Positions 42,534 to 53,530 of a stretch of DNA of 64,000 nucleotides are shown here, one piece after another. Each line of letters opens with the position of its first letter. Position 1 is the first letter of the stretch. The DNA lies in contig NC_011691.1 of the NCBI RefSeq assembly GCF_000150955.2, positions 1-64,000 on the forward strand, in the 5' to 3' direction. The notes beneath the pieces are model-generated. The model had not been told where the DNA came from and made no database searches. It worked only from the letters and a program-made list of their open reading frames with translations. Both the position numbers and the translations under genes were made by a program. Origin of the DNA: Phaeodactylum tricornutum CCAP 1055/1 (Eukaryota; Bacillariophyta; Bacillariophyceae; Surirellales; Neidiaceae).

Positions 42534-42839
42534 CGACCTTTTGAAAGTGTGCAGGTTTCGTCTTTTCAGGTTGCCTGAGCCTTATTGAACACTGACTTGT
42601 TTGACATGTATAGCGTATGTTGCATTTAAACTAAAGAATGGGAATTTACATACCCGATCGTGATCTTTGGGTGAAACTTTTTGTTTTGCTTCGAGGCTAT
42701 CTATGGCTGGTTAGCTTGACTTTCCATTCTCAGTGCAAGGGTGGCTGTAAACATTCAATAGTAGATCGTTCGAACCTTATGTGGTGGCAGCAATTCGCCT
42801 TGGGCCTGCATGCGCTCCCCCAATTGCCTGTGAGGGGGG
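42534..42839. other. Spacer between convergent genes
   Basis: About 300 bases between the ankyrin gene and the queuosine-salvage gene, which converge here. Nothing recognisable. Confidence 0.5.
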
Positions 42840-44227
42840 TCAGAAAGAGTTGGTCAAACGGTGAGATTCGTCAAAACACAAAGAGGAAAGAGTAAAGGCT
42901 TTTCGCTCCCGTTCGTGGGCTCCTTCGTCATCAGAAATTAGCACCACAAAGGTACGTACCACAGATACCAGTCCACGCGTACGGCTGTCCACGAAGAGGA
43001 AGTTGGTTGGTGTGTTGACGACTGTTGGAGCTGCTGTCTTCGAAGGACATTCACAATATGCTCCACAGCCACAACCGTCGCCGCTCGAATGGACCATTCC
43101 TCCGGAGAGTCCCTAGCAATCTCCACGCCCTGATCCACCATAACGGCCAAAGAAGGACGGTAACGGATCCAACCGGCATTCCGCAATACTTGCGGCACAC
43201 GGTAATCGGCAAAGGTTGTGAGTTGATCCAGGTCGGGCAAATTTAGTTGCAACGCGGCATCCCAATCACCAACGCAGATTTGGGCGCGTTTCAAGAAAGC
43301 GATGGGGCGCATTTCGTCGGATGGCGGGTTATTCGGGTCTTGGTGATGGTGGCTACCCGCGGTACCGCCAAAATCGCCAAAGCCGGCGAAATACGTCACG
43401 AGGAGCCCCACTAAGCGAACGGCCGAATGATTGGCAGCCTGGATGACGTTCCAGGCAGACCCTTCGAAGTGGGTAGCTAAAACGGCCCCGACTTGATTGA
43501 GTAATTGACAGCGTTCGGCTACGTTGGGTGGCACTTTACCTTGTTTGTGGTGCAGCGCCATGAGCTTGGTGAGTTGGTCCGGTGTGTAGGTTTGCAAGGA
43601 CTCGGCGGAGAGAAGGAAATTTCGATCGTGGTCGGGCAGTACGGCGTCTACGTGCTCTCGAGTATGATCTAGAGGACGATGATCCGCACTGGCCATGGAT
43701 GTGAGGGTTTGTGCGAGATCGACGTATTCGTAGCCGAGTTGGGGCCAAAAGCAAAAGTTGATGGCGTCCAAGACGAGAATGTAGTTGGCGATTCGAGTTT
43801 GACGCCGTCGAGTCAGTTCGGTTCGGTTGCGGTTTGGCTGGTGACGAGAGGTGGTAGAGGGCGGTTCTTGCGTGGCAGTGGCGGATGCGACTACGGCAAC
43901 CGGCGGTAGCTGATAATGCCAGTCTTCTTCGTCCCATACCACGTTGGCTTGCTGTTGAATCTGAGCAATCAGGGCGAGGGGAGAGATGTGGTTTGGATTC
44001 GTTCCATTGTTACTAACAGTAACGTGATCTTCGGTGATTGTTGCCGGTGGATCCGGTCGATGCAATTCCAGTACTTCTACGTGTGCCTTGGCTTTGGGCG
44101 TTTCAATCCATCGACGACACGTGTCCCTTACTTGGGCACAGAGATTGATGTTGGCGACGGGGAGTTCTACAGTGGGAGCATCCTCCGTACGCGTCTCCGT
44201 CGGTGAGAAGGACGGGAGGGTTGTCAT
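42840..44227 (-). CDS. Queuosine nucleotide/nucleoside salvage hydrolase (QNG1/DUF2419 family)
   Basis: The main exon runs from ATG 44227 down to about 42950. Signature stretches are YILVLDAINFCFWPQ, SAWNVIQAANHSAVRLVGLL, TYFAGFGDF, FLKRAQI, LTTFADYRVPQVLRNAGWI and EEWSIRAATVVAVEHIVNVL, ending VDWYLW. This is the QNG1 (human C9orf64) family, which frees queuine for tRNA wobble modification. The reading frame ends at a stop soon after VDWYLW (42938). The family continues another 20 or so residues with an HRxxxxx tail, and a matching ESHRLTNSF ending at 42840 exists just downstream. A short intron (candidate GTACCT...GGGAG, about 50 nt) would join them, but the junction is uncertain. An internal Asn/Thr-rich insert precedes the domain. 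Diatoms must salvage queuine, so the role fits. Confidence 0.85.
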
Positions 44228-44571
44228 CGTCCGTGAATTGTTGTATTATGTGTGTATGAATGTATGTAGATATCGATATATCGATTTAGATTCCGGGAAC
44301 CTTGGTGGGGCGGGAGGGGAGGCGAAACGACGGTGCGGAGAGGAAGTGTCGACGATCGTTCCGTTGTGCCGTCTGTGGTTCCACCAACAATCCCCACAGC
44401 CACGCTTGAGGCTTTCTGGCAAGTCAGAGGAGAGAGACGAAGTTGACTGGTGTGCAGGTACGTGAGTGTATGTATAAATATGTCGAAAACGTCGAACTAA
44501 CAGGAATGGATCGATCGATTGACAGAGAATAGGAACGATGTGCCGAAAGGAGAAAACGGCGTGATGGGTGT

Positions 44572-44589
44572 CTCTACTAGCTAGTAGAG
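44572..44589. repeat. Perfect 18-bp palindrome CTCTACTAGCTAGTAGAG
   Basis: The left half CTCTACTAG is the exact reverse complement of the right half CTAGTAGAG with no spacer. It sits in the shared upstream region of two divergent genes. It could be a dimer binding site; this is inference. Confidence 0.9.
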
Positions 44590-44655
44590 TGGTGATAGTG
44601 AGTGCACGCCGATTCCAAAGAGTAGGGGAGGGTTAGGTCTGCGGCATGGAGTGGA

Positions 44656-44737
44656 CGGACGGACGGACGGACGGACTGACCGAATGTGACATACGGACAT
44701 AGTGACGTACTGTCTACCAACCGACCGACCGACCGAT
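44656..44737. repeat. GGAC and CCGA tetranucleotide runs
   Basis: The plus strand carries five to six GGAC units, then after about 30 bases four CCGA units. They are simple repeats that probably arose by slippage in a promoter region. Confidence 0.7.
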
Positions 44738-45169
44738 GAGGCCGCCGACGAGAAAAAATGTGCGGCTGCGACTCGCGAATGCGGCCCCTGCCGTCTTGCC
44801 CGTCTGTCCGTGTACCGCGAATCGTATTCGTTGGCTCCTAACAGAAACATAAATCCGGGGTATTTTACCCCATGTCGCTGTTTCTTGGCTGCCACTGGTA
44901 CCCAACCAAGGAAGCAACGAAGAAAAAACAGTCCAACACTTTTGTTTCACCGTCCATCTTCGCGTGCACCGTGACACGTAAGAACTCCGTGTGCGTGTTG
45001 ACTGTGAATTTTCCCTTAACACACGAGCACCGACAGCGTTCCTTGGGTTTCAACAAGGTAGTTGACGCCATTCTGTACAACAAAAACTACAAATACAAGC
45101 AATACTCCTACACAAGGAATATAGTAGCACACAGCGCAATTGACAGTGAACAAGAATACGTTCCCTACC

Positions 45170-46930
45170 ATGACGGCGGCTACTACAACGATGACGAACC
45201 ATAACAACGATACGATGCGTGCGGACGCTACGACGGAGGCCCACGGCCAAGGTCCGCAACAACCCCATCTGGCCAAACAAGACGCGGCAACGGTAGATCC
45301 CGCACAACTCACAGCCCTGTCTCCCGAAGTGGTACGTACCGGTACGGTATAACGCAGCGTAAGGTTGTTTGCGTTCGAGGGATGCTGTTGGTAGGGTTGG
45401 ATCAGACTGGGTAGGGTTGGGTAGGAAACTATGTTCGTCTCGTCTCTAGCGACGTATTGTTACTGTCTGTTATTGCGAAATGAATCGAGGCATAGCGACT
45501 GCACACAGTCTCACTTTAATATATCTCTCTATCTGCTTTGTTAGATCTCTCGCCAGGCCACCATTAATGTGGGAACCATTGGACACGTGGCGCACGGCAA
45601 GTCCACCGTTGTCAAGGCCATTTCCGGAGTGCAAACGGTCCGCTTCAAGAACGAACTCGAGCGGAACATTACCATCAAACTCGGTTACGCCAACGCCAAG
45701 ATATACCAAGGACAGCCCGTGGTATCGGAGGAGAACCTCCACGATAACGAAGACGCCAGCACCACAACCGCGGAGACTCCTCTGGACGCGGACGGCACCG
45801 TCCACAACACCACCATTGCCACAGGGCCCCTCTACACTTCCCGAGGCTCTTCACACGCCGATATCTTCACCGAAGGAGGTCGAACCTACCATCTGCGCCG
45901 TCACGTGTCCTTCGTCGATTGCCCCGGACACGACATTCTCATGGCGACCATGCTGAACGGGGCCGCCGTCATGGACGCCGCCCTCCTGCTCATTGCCGGA
46001 AACGAGACTTGCCCCCAACCGCAGACTTCCGAACATTTGGCCGCCGTAGAAATCATGCGCCTCGAACATATCCTCATTCTGCAAAACAAGGTCGATCTCG
46101 TCAAACCCGATGCCGCCGTCGCGCAACAGGAACAGATTCGCAAGTTCGTCGCTGGAACCGTGGCCGACGCCGCACCCATTCTCCCCATTTCCGCCGTACT
46201 CCGATACAATATGGACGTACTCTGTGAATACCTCATTCGACGAATCCCTCTACCGGTACGGGACTTTACCTCCCAACCCCGCCTCATTGTTATTCGATCA
46301 TTCGACGTCAACCGCCCCGGACAAGACGTTTCCAAACTACAAGGCGGCGTCGCTGGAGGAAGTATTCTACAGGGTGTCCTCCGTGTTGGTGACGAAATCG
46401 AAGTCCGACCCGGAATCGTACACAAGCAGGACGATAAAATTGTTTGCGTACCCATTTTCAGCAAGATTTCCTCCCTTTACGCCGAACAGAACGATCTCCA
46501 GTTTGCCGTCCCCGGAGGCTTGATCGGCGTCGGGACCAAAATCGATCCCACCCTTACCCGCGCTGATCGTCTCGTCGGACAAGTCCTCGGTCTCAAGGGA
46601 CAGCTGCCGGATGTCTTTTCAGAAATCGAAATCTCCTACTATCTGCTTCGCCGATTACTCGGAGTCAAAACATCCGACGGTGGCAAACAGGCCAAGGTAC
46701 AGAAACTCACCAAGAACGAAATTCTCATGGTGAACATTGGTTCCACCGCCACCGGTGGACGAGTGTCCGCCGTCAAGGGAGAATTGGCCAAAATAACCCT
46801 CACACAACCCGTGTGTACCGAAGAAGGTGAGAAGATTGCCCTCTCCCGACGCGTCGACAAGCACTGGCGGTTGATTGGTTGGGGACAAATTCGCAAGGGA
46901 AACGTTGTGGAAATAGCCGAGTCGGCGTAA
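45170..46930 (+). CDS. EIF2S3: Translation initiation factor eIF2 subunit gamma
   Basis: Two exons: 45170-45331 and 45545-46930. The 213-nt intron is GTACGT...GTTAG, phase 0; the product is 515 aa. The junction rebuilds the family sequence [23 protein letters not shown] motifs: GHVAHGKST (G1), DCPGH (G3), NKVD (G4). [20 protein letters not shown] is diagnostic. The insert after the switch region ([15 protein letters not shown]) is acidic and longer than in yeast. Domains II and III follow, ending [15 protein letters not shown]. It binds GTP and initiator Met-tRNA with eIF2 alpha and beta in the cytosol. The first 40 residues are Thr/Asn/Gln-rich and not conserved. Confidence 0.97.
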
Positions 46931-47900
46931 GGACTAAACTCACCAAAAGGCAACAACTTTGACCACAACTCGTTTTTACGAAAACTATTTATACCTTATG
47001 GTCCAGCGGATCAGCCAACTTGTTGAGTTGTAAGTACCGCTAATCAAAAGTACGAAAACATCGTTCTCCGTCTTGACTTGATCTATGGGTAATCTGTTGT
47101 CGCTGGGTAGTAGATCAAAGTCCGTACACGCAATCATTCATGTCGATGAATGCTATTAACGGTGAATCAATTTGGTAACTAGGACTGGGTCTCTGGTCAT
47201 GAATTCGTTTGCTCTCTCTATACTATGATAGACGCCAAGGAATGCGTGATTGCTCTAGTCTTTGTGGGCATTCTTGGACACTAGTTCTTGTTACCGTGTT
47301 TCCACTCCCCGTGACTGCCTCCAACATGTCTGATACACAGTGTAAGTGGTAAAAACACGATTTCAGATCCTTTACCATCAATCGAGGCGCAAAGATTGAC
47401 AAGGAGCTAGATGAAAGACAAGCTCTGCCGAGATCTCGCTCACGGGGGAACTACCTAGTTTGTGATCTGCTGTCGGGATAGTCTAGGAATCAACTGGGAA
47501 TGAGAATTACGATTAGCGAGATCCAAACTGTCCGGTTGCCGTGCTCGAAAGACCCCGTCAGTACTAGGTAGCAACACACCAAAATACTCTGGGCCCTATT
47601 CATACTATGTAATAGCTACATTTTCAAATATATCTATTTTAATATGACCGTGCGGTCACGAGTCATAGACATCCAACGATATATTTGGTATGACCTTGTG
47701 AACCAACGGAAGCCTTTCATTCAGGTTTTATATGACTTTTGATTAAAGAGGATGAGAGCTTCGTTAACTATTTGTAAATATTTGTATCCAAGATACATAG
47801 ATGACCGGATCGGCAGAAACTTTCCAATTGGAGAGAAGATGCTGTGCGGGCAAGACTGGATTGGATAGCTCGTACAGTTTGTTGTCTTAGGAAAGCAGCA
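46931..47900. other. Intergenic spacer
   Basis: 970 bases, AT-rich in the second half, with the 3' flank of eIF2-gamma and the leader of the next gene. No gene or repeat recognised. Confidence 0.5.
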
Positions 47901-50900
47901 ATGTACGCCCAAGCAGATACGGTTGTCGAAAAAGCCATTCGCGACGGCTCACCTATGATGAAACGATCGAAGACGACAAGCATGACACCCATTCCCCACG
48001 AAGAAGACCCCTCGAATTCTTCGTTGAAAGATACAGTAGCGGGAGACTCAGATGCGGAAGAACCTGAAAAGGTGAAGATGTTTCTGGGGAGTTTTGACGA
48101 CCTCAACAAAAAGCCTCGCCGCTCATCGCCAGGTGGGGAAAACGTTTGTATGTACGATGAAGACGAAGATCTAGATAAGGCATCGATGCATTCGACGCGG
48201 TCTTTTCGTAGAGCCTCAATGGGTGGACTTCCAAGTGAAAAAACGTACATCCGACGGAGTCTCGTTTCGAACGATGATGACGAACGATCAATACACTCTG
48301 CGCGATCGTCCCGTTCCCGGCGCGCCTCGCTGAACGGTCCCATTCCTGCAAGCATGCTAGGAGGCCTCGGTCCAAGTGATGGTTACGGTACAGACGACGA
48401 TGATGATGATATAGGAGTATCGCAGCACTCATTGCGACGCCGTGCGTCCATGAGTCGTCGAGGCTCGGCGGGATTCGGAGCCCTCCCGCCGGGGCGTGTG
48501 CACGACGATCCCTGCGGTCCTCCCCAACCGGTGAAACGTCGCACTTCAGCGGGGAACAACCCGCGTCGTGTATCTCCAAACTATAATGCAGAGAAATTGG
48601 AAGGTGCAGGAACCAATGCGTCCCGTCGCAGGTCGGGGGGGTTTGGTACGGAGCATCGTGGATCGACTGGTTTCGAGACCGGAGGTACTCCCCTTGAATA
48701 CGCTACCCGGCGGGCTTCGGCCGGAAGTATAAACAATAGTAGGTACGAAAGTGTAGATACAGAAGCAGGTCCGGTGAACCTTCAAGGGCGTCGGGGCTAC
48801 GTTGGAAGTTCGAGTCGCCGGGGCCCAATCAGTAACGGTCCATCGGAGACGGCAACACGCATGGGGTCCACGGCAGGTGGACTTCTTCATCAAGGAGGGC
48901 ATCGGGGACACGATGGGAACACAAGTCGGCGAGGCCCCATCAGCGGCGTACCACAAGAGCACCTTATGGCCACTCAACGTAAAATCTTTGCCCGTACGCC
49001 AGTCACGCGCAATGACACCACCAACAGTGTTGAACTAGCAAGGGGTCGACGTGCATCAGCCGAGCTTGATCGCAACGCCTTTGCTCGGGGAGCACCTCCC
49101 CGAACAACTACCGCAGACAGCATGGAATTGGCTCCCGGGCGGCGAGCCCTGACCACATCGTCCGAAAAGAGTCAATTTGTTAGAGGATTGCCCGCCCGAT
49201 CCACGACGGCCGACAGTATGGAGCTTGCTCCAGGACGTCGAACAGTGAGGGTGTCCCCAGACCACGTGGGTTTCTCGGAAGAACCTATGCTGTGCAGCCA
49301 AGCTACTGATAGTATCGAACTTACTCCAGGTGGACGGGCTTCTCTCGCTATGGACAAGTCCGTCCGCATCCCGGTGATGCGGACCAACACTGCCAACAGT
49401 ATGGATCTCATTCCTGGACGCAGGGGGGTGAAGGATTCGCTGACAGAGGAAACGGAGATGATGTATGAACAGGTCAATACTGATCGTCAGATGCCGCCGA
49501 GTCGTAGTGCGGCTCTACGCCGTGGACGGAGAGTATCGTCCGGCTTCAATGAGTCCGCTTTGGATCGTATGAACCAGGCTGCTTCTTGTGATAATCACAA
49601 TGAGGAATCGGAAGAATCAGAGCCCGATTATGGCTACGGAGACGGGATGGCTCATCCATACGGATATTCAGCAGATAATTACCTATCCCGGAGGGAAAGT
49701 ACTGCCTCCCAAGTCTCCAGCAACGCAGTCATGAGCCGTCGAGGCAGCAACTATTCTCAATCTAGCGGTATTGTCAGCCGTCGCGGAAGCAATTATTCCC
49801 AGTTGTCGGCACAGCGCACCCGACGTCGCAACAGCTATTTGGTGCGCCCAGAACGAGATTTCAATATGGCGGACGAATTGTTGGATAGCGCTTTACGCAT
49901 GTCGGATAGCGACCTTTCCGAAGACGAGCACAAAACTTTTTCCAAAGATGTTCCTAAAGCCTTCTACAACTACAATGGAGAGCAGTCATTGAACACACAA
50001 AGTGCATTTGGATATGATTCCGACGCCCAGTCCATGTCCAGTGCTGACTCGCAAAATTCATCCAAATCCTACTGCCGCAACAGCTACTTGGTCCGGCCCG
50101 AGCAAGATGCGGCTTTTGCAAGTTCGCTCTTGGCAGCGACGCCACGGATGTGTGAAAGGTTAGTCGCTACTGAGCATGCATCAATTGAGGAGCATCTAAC
50201 CGAAGATGATCAATCCGAAGAAGAAGAAGAAGATTTCAAAAATCCGGACTCCCTTCTCAGTCGCAGTGGTTACCTTAAGGTACACGGAACGCAACACCAT
50301 TCACACTTGCTGGAAGCGGCCGTTGAGGTAGAACTAAAGGAGTTGAAAGACGGAGAGCACGAGAATGACCAGCCTATGAGGTCTGTCCCTATCGCGGCTG
50401 GACAAACCTCGGGAACGCTCGTCGGAGCGCGACTCCAGCCTACTAACGAACAAGTAAAGCATCAACCACAGAACGAATCCAAGGAAAAGGATGCTTGGAA
50501 TCGTCGCACTCCCTTTACCACTTCTCTTGCTGAGTCTTTGACTGCGGATAAGATTAACGAACTTCAGAAGATTCAACCCAAGATCTCTACGGAGAATATA
50601 CCAAAGCAGTACATGCGCTCTTGCAAAATGAATTGGGGAGAACTCACCCTCGAGAGTAGCGATGAGTCATCAGAAAATTACTCCGAGTCTAGATTTGGCT
50701 CTAGATTGTACGAAGATTCTCCCTCAAATCAAGAACTAGACGGCTACAAACAGCGAGCGCGTCGTCGTGAATCAATCGAACGAACCGTTTTAAATATTGA
50801 AAAGTCCGCTTCCTCCTCTCTCCTGCATGGCAAGAACACTCCAGATTTCAAGCCTGCAACTGGCTGTGTAAACGCTTCCGACTTCATTGTCCGTTGCTTC

Positions 50901-51461
50901 TCTGCTCGCCTCCGAATGGGGATCACAGTGCTCAAGCACAACCGATCTCGCTGGAGTAAGTCGTCTAATCGTGATTTGGTACTCCTTGATGGTCGTACAC
51001 TTAGCTGGAAACCTGTCGGCGGAGAGCAGGACAAAGGAAAGCGTCCTCGATTAGATATTTCCAAGTGCAGGGAGGTTCGTCATGCCTGGAGTCGGGATCC
51101 ATTGACACGAAAGCAGACTGGTACGATTACTCTACGGAAGCGTTGTAAAGACGGCATGGCGAGCAAGTCGTTCTCTCTTATATTTGGAAAACGCACTTTA
51201 GATATCACAGCCATGACAAACGACCAATGTAAGGTTTTGATGGAAGGCTTTTCGGCCCTTTGCTACCGATTGCAATTAGAACAGCTGGAAGAAGGCGACA
51301 CTCACTCGGAATCGCGTGCTGCCCGTGGGGGCGATTCCAAGTCCATGACAACAGACGACGACTGGAACTCTACTGTATTTGGTGACTCAACCATGAGCTT
51401 GACGCAAAGCAACACAACCGGTCGGACTCTTCCAATACCAGCGTCGCCATGGGGGCTATGA
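47901..51461 (+). CDS. Large disordered Arg/Ser-rich protein with MELAPGRR repeats and PH-like C-terminus
   Basis: Single exon, 1186 aa from ATG 47901. Most of the chain is disordered with dozens of RRxS/RRRxS sites (SRRGSNYSQ, RRRNSYLVRPE), ideal for basophilic kinases. Residues about 368-523 hold five imperfect repeats of about 31 residues centred on DSMELAPGRRA. Paired elements also recur (SRRGSNYSQ twice, NSYLVRPE twice) and one PDYGYGDGM. Residues about 995-1135 form a compact domain: FIVRCFSARLRMGITVLKH, LVLLDGRTLSWKPVG, ISKCREVRHAW and SFSLIFGKRTLDITA. This has the strand order of a PH domain ending in a helix (CKVLMEGFSALCYRL). A membrane or cytoskeletal scaffold under phosphorylation control is inference. 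Confidence 0.8.
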   Translation: MYAQADTVVEKAIRDGSPMMKRSKTTSMTPIPHEEDPSNSSLKDTVAGDSDAEEPEKVKMFLGSFDDLNKKPRRSSPGGENVCMYDEDEDLDKASMHSTRSFRRASMGGLPSEKTYIRRSLVSNDDDERSIHSARSSRSRRASLNGPIPASMLGGLGPSDGYGTDDDDDDIGVSQHSLRRRASMSRRGSAGFGALPPGRVHDDPCGPPQPVKRRTSAGNNPRRVSPNYNAEKLEGAGTNASRRRSGGFGTEHRGSTGFETGGTPLEYATRRASAGSINNSRYESVDTEAGPVNLQGRRGYVGSSSRRGPISNGPSETATRMGSTAGGLLHQGGHRGHDGNTSRRGPISGVPQEHLMATQRKIFARTPVTRNDTTNSVELARGRRASAELDRNAFARGAPPRTTTADSMELAPGRRALTTSSEKSQFVRGLPARSTTADSMELAPGRRTVRVSPDHVGFSEEPMLCSQATDSIELTPGGRASLAMDKSVRIPVMRTNTANSMDLIPGRRGVKDSLTEETEMMYEQVNTDRQMPPSRSAALRRGRRVSSGFNESALDRMNQAASCDNHNEESEESEPDYGYGDGMAHPYGYSADNYLSRRESTASQVSSNAVMSRRGSNYSQSSGIVSRRGSNYSQLSAQRTRRRNSYLVRPERDFNMADELLDSALRMSDSDLSEDEHKTFSKDVPKAFYNYNGEQSLNTQSAFGYDSDAQSMSSADSQNSSKSYCRNSYLVRPEQDAAFASSLLAATPRMCERLVATEHASIEEHLTEDDQSEEEEEDFKNPDSLLSRSGYLKVHGTQHHSHLLEAAVEVELKELKDGEHENDQPMRSVPIAAGQTSGTLVGARLQPTNEQVKHQPQNESKEKDAWNRRTPFTTSLAESLTADKINELQKIQPKISTENIPKQYMRSCKMNWGELTLESSDESSENYSESRFGSRLYEDSPSNQELDGYKQRARRRESIERTVLNIEKSASSSLLHGKNTPDFKPATGCVNASDFIVRCFSARLRMGITVLKHNRSRWSKSSNRDLVLLDGRTLSWKPVGGEQDKGKRPRLDISKCREVRHAWSRDPLTRKQTGTITLRKRCKDGMASKSFSLIFGKRTLDITAMTNDQCKVLMEGFSALCYRLQLEQLEEGDTHSESRAARGGDSKSMTTDDDWNSTVFGDSTMSLTQSNTTGRTLPIPASPWGL
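49003..49470 (+). repeat. Five tandem repeats of about 31 codons
   Basis: In-frame degenerate repeats with cores NSVELARGRRA, DSMELAPGRRA, DSMELAPGRRT, DSIELTPGGRA and NSMDLIPGRRG. The two central copies are the most alike at protein level, and divergence rises outward. Confidence 0.8.
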
Positions 51462-51974
51462 AGTGAAGGTTCTTTTCGAGCAAGCAGGCAAGCTATGTGA
51501 TCAAACCGGAACAACAAGCTCTCTTTGCCACAGCTCGACCGATTATACAGTCAACTGAAGTAATAGTTGCGACTTGACGTCAAGATCAAGAACTTACAAA
51601 TAACAATATTATTTAATATGATAACCTAAAGGAATGAGATTGCGCCGTGTTTACTCGTTGGGATTAGATACCAAGATCTGACTGTGAGGGCCGGAAGGTA
51701 GGATTGTGCGGGCTGGTCATCGTCCGTTTTTGTCCAAGGCAAAAGTGCTCTCTTTCCAGAAAAGTTCGCCAGCCTAATGGAGATGGGTGCAAAAGAAAAG
51801 GTGACCGATTTCTGTCTATTCTACGGCAGCCACGTAAACCTTCTACTAATAGTAATTTCATGCAGGCTTCTCGATTGAGGCATAAAAGCGTAAAAAGGCC
51901 CGGGAGGGGTAGTCATCGTATCGGGCACATCGTTTAACGAAAGTCACAACTGTGAGAGATATCGTAAGCAAACG
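51462..51974. other. Intergenic spacer
   Basis: 510 bases between two plus-strand genes encoding related disordered proteins. GACTGTGA is at 51680-51687 and ACAGTCAACTG near 51556. No gene. Confidence 0.5.
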
Positions 51975-53231
51975 ATGAACGGTTTTGGTTTGGACAGACC
52001 TTTCAAGTCTTTCGACAACGACACTGTAACTACAAGATCCACCATGGAATCTGCTCGCTCTCGAAATACCCGGGATGGCACCCGAAAGCAAGGTACGGCA
52101 CGAAGAAGTGGCGGTACTACTAGTAGCAATGGCAATCAAGGCTTCGACGAGTTTGGATTTGGTCAACCTGCCTTTCCGGATTCTGCGTTTGACAACCACG
52201 GCTTTGAGATGCCGCAAACTCGAATTCAGCCAACGAAGATTCGTTCCCGCCGTCGAGCATCTTTAGCTGCGGCGCCGAACATTGACGTTGTGTCGGAAAA
52301 CCCGTCAATAGGTTTTACCAATCAATTTCAATCTTCACAAGACGAACAGGTGTCTCGTGGTGGAGCCCGCTTGGCAAAGGCGGGACGCTCATCGCGCTCA
52401 ATGGACGGCATCGAATTCCCAACTGCACGCAAGGACGTTTCTAGTCAAAATCGTCCTCGTCGTTCGGGTCGCCGGGCTTCAATGGCTACTTCTTCCAACC
52501 ACAGCCTTTCCGCTTCCAATCACACCAACCCGGAACTCGGTTACGGAGACGCCATTCCGTCTGTTGCTGCTAACCATAGAAAAGGAGACTCTAATAGCGG
52601 AATTTTGGACTTCGGCTTTGGTGGTGGTAAGAATGCCGGTACAGCCAATGCCGACTACGGCTACGGTGACACAATGTCGTCGGGTTTTGGTAATTTCGAG
52701 TCTATGCCATCCGCGCCTTCCACCACACCCGAATCTGAACGTCCGCGTCGCAGCGGACGACGCTCCAGTATCAGTGGAGGTCTTGAAAGTCTACGGTCTG
52801 ACTTGCGCGGAGGCGACCTGAGTGGTGCTCCGTCTAGTCGGGTGTTGGGTGGAAATTCTCGCGCCCAGAACATTGTGTTGCCCATGGCCGGGCCGGAAAA
52901 AGTGGCCGGTGGCAATGTTCGTCGTGGACGTCGCGGATCCTTACTGGGTAGTGTTGGTAATGCAGTCGGAGCTACCATGGGGGGATTCACTGGTGGAAAT
53001 AAGGACAAGGAAAAACTCGACGACGATACCACCAAAAAGTCTAAGTCTTTTCTAAAGGATCGCAAGGCTGAAGGTCGGCGAGGCACGACACGTCAACCAT
53101 CGGCCGATGGCAATATAATCTCTTCCTATACCGGCGATCGCGACCGACGCCGCAAGCCGGCAGCGTCGTCCAAGACCCTGGGCAAAGAGAGCAACGTGTC
53201 GTACTCGGATCGTATTTTAGCACAGCGGTAA
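51975..53231 (+). CDS. Disordered RRSGRR-rich protein
   Basis: Single exon, 418 aa. No globular domain seen. Repeated basic-serine motifs (RSRRRASLAA, RRSGRRASMA, RRSGRRSSIS, RRGRRGSLLG) alternate with Gly/Phe/Tyr/Asp motifs (FDEFGFGQPAF, ELGYGDAI, LDFGFGGG, ADYGYGDTM). The same RRxS and YGYGD vocabulary occurs in the upstream 1186-aa protein, which suggests related function or common origin. A Lys-rich stretch near 340-360 (KDKEKLDDDTTKKSKSFLKD) may bind a partner. Function unknown. Confidence 0.75.
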   Translation: MNGFGLDRPFKSFDNDTVTTRSTMESARSRNTRDGTRKQGTARRSGGTTSSNGNQGFDEFGFGQPAFPDSAFDNHGFEMPQTRIQPTKIRSRRRASLAAAPNIDVVSENPSIGFTNQFQSSQDEQVSRGGARLAKAGRSSRSMDGIEFPTARKDVSSQNRPRRSGRRASMATSSNHSLSASNHTNPELGYGDAIPSVAANHRKGDSNSGILDFGFGGGKNAGTANADYGYGDTMSSGFGNFESMPSAPSTTPESERPRRSGRRSSISGGLESLRSDLRGGDLSGAPSSRVLGGNSRAQNIVLPMAGPEKVAGGNVRRGRRGSLLGSVGNAVGATMGGFTGGNKDKEKLDDDTTKKSKSFLKDRKAEGRRGTTRQPSADGNIISSYTGDRDRRRKPAASSKTLGKESNVSYSDRILAQR

Positions 53232-53530
53232 GAGGCAACATAAAAACACAGCAATTCAATAATTTGGCGGTGTACAGACTACCAATCTAAATGTTTAAAG
53301 CCTAGCGGTATAGTCCGCTCGGCCAAGATATAGAAGGGCAGGGAATTGCAGCAAAGTAAAGGCATATTAGATTCAGTGTACGTGATGTACCGGGACCAGT
53401 GTGAGAGAATAAAGGTCCGAATGTGACTCGCCCGAGATCGCGGAATCGCAGAAAAACCCGAGACACTGTCAATCCGTTTCTTCGCGAAATCCTGGCCGCT
53501 TTCGCGCATTTACATTACATAGTTCGCACC

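Larger units (their letters stand above)
44228..45169. other. Divergent promoter region with simple repeats and a palindrome
   Basis: 940 bases between the head-to-head QNG1-like and eIF2-gamma starts. Contents: ATATCGATATATCGAT near 44269, a perfect 18-bp palindrome (44572-44589), a GGAC run (about 44656-44686), a CCGA run (about 44718-44737) and GACTGTGA at 45000-45007. No gene. Confidence 0.6.
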
